DNA from: Salminus brasiliensis
Lineage: Eukaryota > Chordata > Actinopteri > Characiformes > Bryconidae
Length of the DNA: 64,000 bases
Direction of reading: 5' to 3'
NCBI RefSeq assembly: GCF_030463535.1
Contig: NC_132891.1
Location: forward strand, 4,686,318 to 4,750,317
Shown: positions 55,987 through 64,000 of the stretch, piece after piece
Numbering within the stretch: position 1 is the first letter of the stretch
Layout of the letters: each line of letters opens with the position of its first letter
The notes under the pieces: model-generated
What the model was told of the DNA's origin: nothing
The model's input: only the letters and a program-made list of their open reading frames with translations
Database searches by the model: none
Position numbers and translations under genes: made by a program

Positions 55987-58869
55987 AGGCCAAGTCATCC
56001 CCAAAGAAGGTTTTTCCTGTGTTAAGGCTTTTTCATAGCAAGTCCAGGTGTTATTTTTGCATTTTCAAAAAAAATTACACTTCCACTTTTGTTATTTGTT
56101 GTTGTTTATTTTCTAAAATTGCAATGTTTAAGTGTTGTTATAGGCGTTCGATTTGTTTAAATACTTTAAATACTGCCCCTCTACTTCACTCACAATCGGG
56201 TGACTGTTAGAGAAATGTAGACGTACTGAGTCTGGGTTTTAACAAAACCCAGATACTGATCAGATTCCGTACTAGACCCACAGTTGGCCTTTGAATCTCA
56301 GTCCTGGTCCTGGAGTACCCTTTTCTCAAATTTGTACAATACTGATTAAAAAAATGCAGCTCAGCTGCAGTGCTTCTTGAAAAAAACATGCAAAATGAGC
56401 AAAAGAGAACAAAGAAAAATACAGAAAACTAAATAAAGCAATTAAAATAAAAAGTTGGTGTTAACGCAGAAAAAAAAGCATTAAAATCTTTAGGACTCCC
56501 AAAACCAGGACCGGTTTTGGAAATATTGGCCTGCGCTATAGAAAGTAGAGCTTTTTTTTTTTTAATGCTGTTAAAGTTACTTCTATACCTGTCTGTGTGC
56601 GAATCTCCAGGCAGGGTTAAGGAAATAGCTGTGAAAAACATAGTCTTCTGCTTGCAGCTTATTTCCCACAATCTGTTGAAGTAACAACCCTGATACAGAG
56701 TCTTCCATTATGCTCTGAAGATGTCCCCTGAATGCCTTTAGAACGTCAGAACGGGCCGTTGTTCAGGAATTAAATTTGCAGTTAGATCTTAAATGATCTC
56801 CTTGAAACCCAGATATGTTTCCAGAGGTGTCATTTCCAGTATATTAAAAATGTTCCACTCATTCACCAAGTCGATGAGTGGTGGAAACGTGCATATATTC
56901 TGAGTATCTCCTTCAGTAGACTGTCTGAGCCTTACTTTAATAAAAGAGGGTTATTATAACTTTTGGATGATGCCCATGGTTGCGTGTTAAACGTAAAAAG
57001 GAATTCATTCATTTTCCTCCAAGTCGTTGAGTTGTATTCTAGGAATGCTCCTAGAACGATACTGGAACCTCATACTTTCCATGTACATAAAATGTAGACA
57101 CTGTGACAGAAAACACCTGGGTTACAGCGAAATACAGTATAACCTTTGTTTGTCGACAGTTACTAATGCAGTAAATAGTGAAGAATAAGCAGACATTGTT
57201 CGAGCAGTAGTCCACCATCATTTTAGTGCTCTGCTCTTCAGAAGTTCAGTAAATACGTCATCAGATAGATGTCTGAATATTAGTCAAATCTAAACATCTG
57301 CCCAACACTTCTCTTTTTATTTATTTTTTTTAAAAGCAATTATCTGCCGGTACAGTTATGAAACGATCCAAATTCCTATGTCAATCAATTATGTAGGTCT
57401 TCCTTATATTGCAGTCCAAAAAAAAAAAACATCTCAAGACATTAGATGTCCTACAAAGCCATCGCTATTAGTTTGTGTTATTAAACTAGACCTTCATGAA
57501 GTGTGCCGATATGTAACCGATATGTAACCTTAAACACTACAAGAAATTTAGTGGATTGATTGGTCGGCTGTTGTCATATGGTGTGATGGGAGTTGTGGCG
57601 TTAGAGCAGAGGTAAAATGTATAGAACATGGTGCAGAAGGTAAAGAGTTAAAACATGGATTTTCGAACAATAGATTTGTCAGCAGGGCGTGAACAATTTT
57701 GTGTGATATCTGGTGTCGGGGTCCTGTATCACTTGTATCACAGGAAAGTTGGTAATAGCTGATGGCACACGGTCTGAACGCACTATAAGGGTTGTTTTTT
57801 TTTTTTTTTAAGTGGGCCTACCAAAGCCTCAAATCTTCTACCTTTTGTGAAAATTTTGCTGAGTTTTATGTGGCACACGTTGATGACCTGTGATTTCTGT
57901 AAAATCTTTCTCCTTTAAAATCCGTTAGATGGGCAGTTTCACCACATGTTTTTGGAATGGGTGGTTTGGGAAATGGCAGATTCTGTCATTCTGGGATTGT
58001 CACATTGTCCTGTACTTTTTACTTTTTTTTTTTTTTTTAAACACCAAGCAGCAAAGTTTTTAAAAGTGGTGTTTAATAAGTTACCCCTCAAAACAAGCCG
58101 AAGCCATGCAGTGGCCATCCTCTTGGGATATGTGTTTTGCTCTTGCTAAGCAATCTAGAGCTTAGGACCATGCACATTTTCAAATCTTTGCCACGCAAAA
58201 ACCTCCAAAGTATCTCAAAAGTGTGTCAGCTTTACAGGAGAAGGAAGATTGATATGTCAAAAGTGAAAATTGGCCAAAAATTAGATGCAAGGTTTTTGTG
58301 TGGCAGTGACGAAATACTCTAATACACAGTGACTAAAATCCTAAACACACTATTTGTACTTTGTAAAATCTTCTGCTTAAATGCATATTTCAGATAGCTG
58401 GTATCTATTACAGACACTATCTTATACTGTTCATTCTTAGATTCTGTTTATTTTTTATCAGTGACAGTTTTAGAAAGTCCTGCTGCTGGAACAGTATACT
58501 CAATATATTTTTATAACAAATCTTCTTTAGATATGTCGGCACCTAGCTTTGAAGCACAGCCTCTGGAAAGGCGTCTACATGCAGTATACATGGCTTGGAT
58601 GATGATTTTTTTTTTTGTTTGTTTTATTATTATTATTTCACTCGCAAAACAACTGATGTTTAAAGCTTCTCTACCGGACTGAGGGCGGATTATTATGGTC
58701 TGTAGTACTATTCTCGTAACAATGCCAGTTATAGCTTTTCTTTACACTGCCATGATGTAATCTGTATGCAACTAGGCCTGTATTTAACAGCCTCTTTGGG
58801 ATTATTATTATTATTATTTTATTGTATTTTTCTTTGGTGTGTAAAAGATGGCACACACGCCTTGCTTTA

Positions 58870-59590
58870 CACTTAAAAATAAAGGTGCTACAAAGGGTTC
58901 TTTTGAGGTGTGTTTGAGAAAGGCAAATACAAATACAAGACTAGCCCTCCAGCGCTGGAGCTGTGCACCCCTGCCGTAGGACAACCATTTTTGGTTTCAA
59001 AAAGAACCACTTTTGTAACAGAGCTTAAAACTGAACCTTTTAATTGGTAAAGTACCTTTACATTGCCTTGTTTAAAACCTAAACTCACCGATCTCTCCTA
59101 CTAAAATGGGTCTTAATTGATCCAATGGTTCTTCTTTGTGGATGCTAAAATGATTTGCCGTCTTTAAGGTGCTGTAAAGGGTTGTTTGAGCGATGCCAGA
59201 GAAAAAACATTTTTGTAAAAGATCTTTGCGAGTAGGAAGAACCTTTTAAATGTGCAAAGAACCTTTCCATTAACTTCCTTAAACATTTTAAAGGGTTCTT
59301 TTCTCACACATACACCTATTTTACGAAAATGGTTCTTTATTAAAACAATGTTTTTTGTGGCATCGCTCAAAGAACCCTTGTAGTACCTTAAAAACCCATG
59401 TTTCTGCAAAGTGTTGCTGTAGAAGAAGATCTGCGAGTATGAAGAACCTTTTAAACGTGCAAAGAACCTTTCCATTGACTTCCTGAAACGTTTAAATGGT
59501 TCTTCATACATGCATCTCTTATAATACGGTTCTGGTATGGTATAGCTCAGAGAACCCTTTGTAGCACTTTTATTATTAGGAGTGTAGGAG
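58870..59590. mobile_element. hAT-like MITE complex in the vgll4 3' UTR
   Basis: Left end ACACTTAAAAATAAAGGTGC and TACAAAGGGTTCTTTTG; right end AGAGAACCCTTTGTAGCACT and TTTATTATTAGGAGTGTAG. Inside, CAAAGAACCTTTCCATT occurs twice (near 59258 and 59459) in the same orientation, with AAAGGGTTCTTTT and further end-like motifs in opposite orientation. This looks like a compound or internally duplicated element, same family as 10015-11041. Confidence 0.6.
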
Positions 59591-60479
59591 CAACACCTTG
59601 CCTTTTCCCCCCGTTTCTAAAATCTAAAAAATGAGGTGGTGAGCAGAACCTGAACGTGGAAGACGTATCCATGCCTTGAGTTCCAGCAAAACTCAGAATT
59701 TTCAGTCCTTCTCTTGTCGTTGATTAATTTTCACTTTCTAATTAAAGTACTGTTCTGAGTCTTGTTAAACGCCTCCACTATTAGTTGATCTGGTCATCGA
59801 CCAGCACCAGAACTTTCAGCCTTTTTGAGGCTGAGGCCGCTTATGTGGCCTTAACATGTAAATGAGAGAATTTGACATGTAGCTTGACTCGCCAAAGCTA
59901 ATTTTAATTCCATTGTTTCTTGTGTTTTCTGATTTTCTTTTCTTTTTGGTAGCAAATAATTCAAATTCAGATGTTTCTTCTTTTAATATAAAATGACCAT
60001 CGTTACGCAGTGCGTGATGAATGACCAGTTTTTTTTTTCTTCCTTTTTGACATATAAATACACTTCACTGTATCTACCTATTTAATATCGTTACTCGTTT
60101 CGCATGCCTTTCTCTCTCTTACTCTCTCCATCATTTGTTTTCTTCTAAAAAAAAGTTGATCTTTTTTCTCTGAGCACCTGTCAAAGGTCAGTTGACTGCC
60201 AAAATAGTTTGGTCAGAAGTATGAAGAATATTAGTTGACTCTCTTATTTGTTTGTTTTGTCTTTTCGGTGATTTTGAGGACGCTTCTGAATCACGTTGAC
60301 ATGGTTTGTCCCACGTGGAAGTGGTTGAAATGGCAGAGGCTGCGTCCTCGCTTTTTAAGAGTTCTGTTAAGAAGAAATAGTCTGAATATTATAGCTAGTC
60401 TATATGTAACTCTTATTTACTGTTTTGCTTTATTTTTTTCTTACAAGTGCCACTTTTATATTCATTAAACTTAAAGAAA

Positions 60480-60489
60480 AATAAATAAA
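60480..60489 (+). terminator. Candidate vgll4 polyadenylation signal
   Basis: Two overlapping AATAAA hexamers are followed 20-40 bp later by GT-rich sequence. Position relative to vgll4 and the lack of a competing gene support the call. Confidence 0.5.
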
Positions 60490-60505
60490 AGGATCTTTTA
60501 ACAAA

Positions 60506-61035
60506 CGTTCTGGTGGTCTGTTGTCTTCTGATTGGAGGTGAAGACTAGCTTGTACAGCTGAGGATAGGTTGTATCTGTGTGCCTGTTTAATGTTCTGGAC
60601 CATCTTAACTCTGAGTGATCATGGATGTGGATTAAACTGAGGCTGTGTCCAAATATTTTACCGTAACCTCCTCTCTGGTCTGCCTGTTCATGGTGTCGGA
60701 TCGCGCTGACCAAGCTATGAAGCCACATGGCAACCAAATCAATGCAAAATTATGGACAGGATGTTTTTGTGTCAACTATTTGTGACCGTTCTTGGTCTAA
60801 ACCGCAATGTAAAATAGTGTTTTAGCAGTAAAAACTAGTTTTACTAGATCTAGGCTTAATCTAGATCTGGAACCACAGCCATTCACCTTTGAAGATGTTC
60901 GATTTACACACTTCAAAAGTTTGGGATCACTGTTTGCAATAATATAGAACCAGTATAGGGACTGACTGGTATACAATTATATCAAATGGACCATTCCTTT
61001 TCAGCATACCTCAAAGCTAATTTCCTAACAAAATC
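60506..61035. other. Downstream of vgll4, no gene recognised
   Basis: No recognisable exon. The stretch is ordinary complex sequence. Confidence 0.35.
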
Positions 61036-61420
61036 CACTATGTCCAAATGTATGTGGACACCCCTTTTAATAAACTACACCCATTGCTAAGACAGATGGG
61101 CACACAAACACACAGCTTGTCTTAGGACTCTATTTTATAAACTTGAACACTACTGGCACCATGCCTAATACCAGGTGTGGGCTGGAGGGGTATAAAGCCC
61201 TCAGTATTGAGCTGTGGCACTGGGATTAGTTGGGGAGTTTGGGATGAGCTGATCTGGTGGTCATTCAACATCCTGACCTCACGCGTAACACTTTTGTTGA
61301 TGAAGTGTTTCTCTGGACAGTAGAGCAGCATAAATTCATCTCTTACAATTCATGCTCTTGATTTTAGAATAAACAATGAAAGAGCCGCTGTCCTAATACT
61401 CTAATACCCAATAGTCCATA
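61036..61420 (+). mobile_element. Tc1/mariner-like relic, copy 7
   Basis: CCACTATGTCCAAATGTATG and GGACACCCCTTTTAATAAAC at left, GAGGGGTATAAAGCCCTCAG and TGACCTCACGCGTAACACTT inside. The right end decays near ATAGTCCATA. Same orientation as 4912-5762. Confidence 0.65.
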
Positions 61421-61799
61421 TTGTTTATGTATTAATAAGGTATATTATTTACCATTAAACAGCGGTATTCCTTAGCATCTCATTTCTCATTTACTTCAGT
61501 ACCTGGAGAGCTGTCCACAAAAACATAGTGGCATGTATCGCCACAAATCCTGCCCTTTTTAAAGTTTTAAGTTAATTAATTCTTTTTAATTGTGGTTTTG
61601 GAGTCTGGTAGCTAGTCACCACCACTAAAATAAGAGCTGGATCAAAGAAGTGACATGGGTTAGGGTTCTTGAAGGCATCTCCGCCTTCAGGGTGATTCTT
61701 AAGTGGTTGAAAAAAACGAGCATCACACCGGACACTCACTCTCACTCTACCAGTTAAGATGCTCTTAATGAGGCTGGGGTCTCATTATTCCAAATTGTA

Positions 61800-63350
61800 G
61801 CGTCCTTAAAAGGCCACTAGGGGGCAACATGAGTCCACGTTCAGCAGGCTCCTGAAAGATCAAACAAAGAAATATGCCACATCACCCAAGGCTTCTTTAT
61901 GAATTTATCAACATCCTCTTCTTTTATCTCCATAAATAGCATAAAGTTTCCATCTGCTTTTGGAAGTCTGTGCGATGCAGTGGAAGCACAGTGTTGCATA
62001 AAGGTGTGTGGAGTCCAATTTCCCCCAATATATTTCCGCTCGCAGCATCAGAGGAACAGGAGAAGGCCTAAATATACGCTGTATATTTAACATTTCATCC
62101 AGTTGGTTTTTCTTTTTATTCCCTAGGTTGGGAGAGAAGCTCTGAACCCATAAAAAGGGACCTCAGGCTCCGTGAGATTAAGCTGAGGCACAACACAACG
62201 GCCTGCTCTATGACAAGCCTTCCGCAGGAGGATTATGGAGTGGATTTCCTCATTTTCTTGCCTCTGGAGAAGCGAGTGGAGCACGAAGGTGGTTTTTCAG
62301 GATGGCGTCGGCACTCGTCTGCAGAGGACGCGGAGGCGACAAATCGGCCAGGCCTCTAGTTTAGTATACATGGGCCTTAAGGAGCATGACATTGCATCTG
62401 CTGCTGCAGTAGAGCATTGGATGTTTGGAGATCGTGAATGGATCTTCCTTCATATTTGGAAGAACAATGGTTTCCCCTCGTCCGGTTGCGTAACAGTCAG
62501 TAGTTTACGTGAGGATATACAGGGAATGAAGCGTGTGCAGATGCTGGACGTTTGTACATGCTGCAAAAGGGCTGATGTGAACCTCGTAATTTCCATAATA
62601 ATTCCAGAGTTGTTCCCTCTACAATCGGAAAGGGGTGAGGCTGCTCTGCGCCATCTCCGTTTTTTAGGGGGCGAAGCATCACCGGATTTCCATAATTGCT
62701 TGTAGATTATTTGAGCTTTATCCATCCCTCATGAGCAGCTCCCCTCAGAAGAGGATGTGTGTTCGTCCTCCGGGGGGGTAAGGCAACACTAAAATAGATC
62801 CTATAAGCAAGCGAGGAAGATGCACACGCACAAGGCCGTGGCCGTGGTGCCCCGAGGCGGACTTGAGTCATGCTGGCAAGATCATGCTCCCTGGGCTGAC
62901 AGCTTACCGTGCCCTATTGTTGAGCACGTCATTTCCACAGCAAGCAGCGGTCACTACATTTGAACAAAGCGAAGGAGAAAACCGTGATTCGTGAGGCCTT
63001 TCTTCAATAACTGGCACAAGAAAGCCTGGTGAGGTCCAGAAGGCTGACCTGTCGAGGATAAAGTGGCCGGAGCTTGGAGATTCATTCATTGTGTCAGCTC
63101 CACTGCTGGCAATGGCATAACCTCTGTGAGAAAAGAGGAGACAACGCGGTCACTCCCCATCACGGTCTACCCACGAACAGAAACTGAACCTGTCAGGCCG
63201 TCTCAGTGTCAGCCTGCCTTTCAGCATGAGTCTCTGCCTATTGGTCATCCTCCTTCTCTCCTTCTATCCCCTCTGCAAGTTGCTTTAGCCCAGCTAAGGC
63301 TCTCTTCTTCAGCCCACTTTTGTGGCCCTAACGCTCTTTGAAATAACAGA
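61800..63350. other. Complex-sequence block with short open frames, possibly conserved non-coding
   Basis: Higher GC and no visible repeats compared with its surroundings. Holds a plus-strand open frame of 156 codons (62235-62705) with Cys pairs (CTCC) but no recognised domain, no convincing start context and no splice partner. Could be regulatory DNA, part of a long non-coding RNA or an unrecognised exon. Confidence 0.25.
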
Positions 63351-63429
63351 GATACCAAAAGGGATGCTTTGGAGAGATGCAATACAAGAACCCATTCCCT
63401 AAAGAACCTTATAGTGGACCTTACAGTTT

Positions 63430-63860
63430 TGGAAATGACCAAATATTATATTTTTATTAATATAATATTTGGTATATAAATAAAGAAATTGTATATAAAT
63501 ACATTTATATTAATACATTTGATGTATATATAAAAAAAATTAATATTACAAATAAATATTATAAATAAAAATATTTTATTATAAAAAGAAAACAAATAAT
63601 AGTTCTAATTATTATTATTATTATTATTATTATTATTGCTATTATTTTTTTATTATTATTGTTACTTTATTGATGTATTTTTTCATTAAAATGTAGAGGT
63701 TCCATATAATAATAACTATTATTATTATTTAGAAAATAAAAAAATAAGAAGTTCCATATAATAATAATACTTTTTACAATATATTATTATATACTTAATA
63801 TATAATAAAAATATTATTGTTATTATTATTAAGAATAATTTTATAATTGTTTCTGTATTC
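63430..63860. repeat. AT-rich low-complexity tract with TTA runs
   Basis: Nearly pure A/T, including ATTATTATT at 63608-63637 and TATATAA-type runs. Confidence 0.7.
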
Positions 63861-64000
63861 TGTTTTTTGTTTGTTTTTATTTTTACAAGAACTACAAGAA
63901 TTTCCTTCAGGTCCATTTTGTTGGATAATTTTACTGAAGCAGTCATGCTTACACAGCCAATGTCTAACCCCTCTTTATCCCTTACTGTGCCTTTAAGATT

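Larger units (their letters stand above)
55987..60505 (+). other. vgll4: Probable vgll4 3' UTR
   Basis: No gene is recognised in this 4.5 kb stretch. Two overlapping AATAAA signals lie at 60480-60489, followed by GT-rich sequence (GGTGGTCTGTTGTCTT), a good cleavage/polyadenylation context. VGLL4 transcripts in vertebrates have long 3' UTRs, so the stretch is read as one UTR. It contains MITE-like hairpin sequence at 58870-59590 and a TTA run near 58803. Earlier poly(A) sites are possible. Confidence 0.55.

Overview
The window is nuclear DNA of a ray-finned fish, most likely an otophysan teleost and perhaps a characiform. The evidence is two vertebrate genes with GT-AG introns, a very high load of teleost-type repeats (Tc1-like remnants, tRNA-derived SINEs, hAT-like MITEs, a solo LTR) and long AT-rich microsatellites. 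There is no bacterial or phage gene organisation. Exons were built by hand by matching reading frame, splice phase and family sequence. All 13 syn2 exons and all 5 vgll4 coding exons join in frame.

Layout. 1-4711: repeat-rich DNA downstream of syn2. 4712-44457 (minus strand): synapsin II, syn2, complete. It has 13 exons for the long (IIa-type, 611 aa) form. A read-through of exon 11 ending at 12082 gives the short (IIb-type, 460 aa) form. Intron 1 (24513-44128) is about 19.6 kb and holds CACTCACC-type arrays, Tc1 relics, a large inverted repeat and a tandem array ending close to exon 1. 44458-49290: the head-to-head interval between the two genes, filled mostly by a 3.7 kb satellite with a 21-bp unit. 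49290-50009: GC-rich promoter/5' UTR of vgll4. 50010-55986 (plus strand): vgll4 (vestigial-like 4), five coding exons, 267 aa, with a 400-bp tandem array in intron 1. Its 3' UTR probably runs to about 60.5 kb and contains hairpin-type MITE sequence. 60.5-64 kb: no gene recognised; repeats, AT-rich DNA and a possible conserved non-coding stretch.

The genes are not an operon or pathway. syn2 encodes a synaptic-vesicle phosphoprotein and vgll4 a nuclear TEAD cofactor. Their adjacency matches vertebrate synteny (human chromosome 3p25 carries VGLL4 and SYN2 in divergent orientation). Two expected neighbours are not seen: tamm41 between the genes, and a TIMP gene nested in synapsin intron 5, which here is only 385 bp. 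No previously undescribed biochemical system was found. The unusual material is structural: the 21-bp satellite between divergent promoters, a 0.5-kb inverted duplication, nested insertions with readable target duplications, and duplicated arrays that preserve empty insertion sites.
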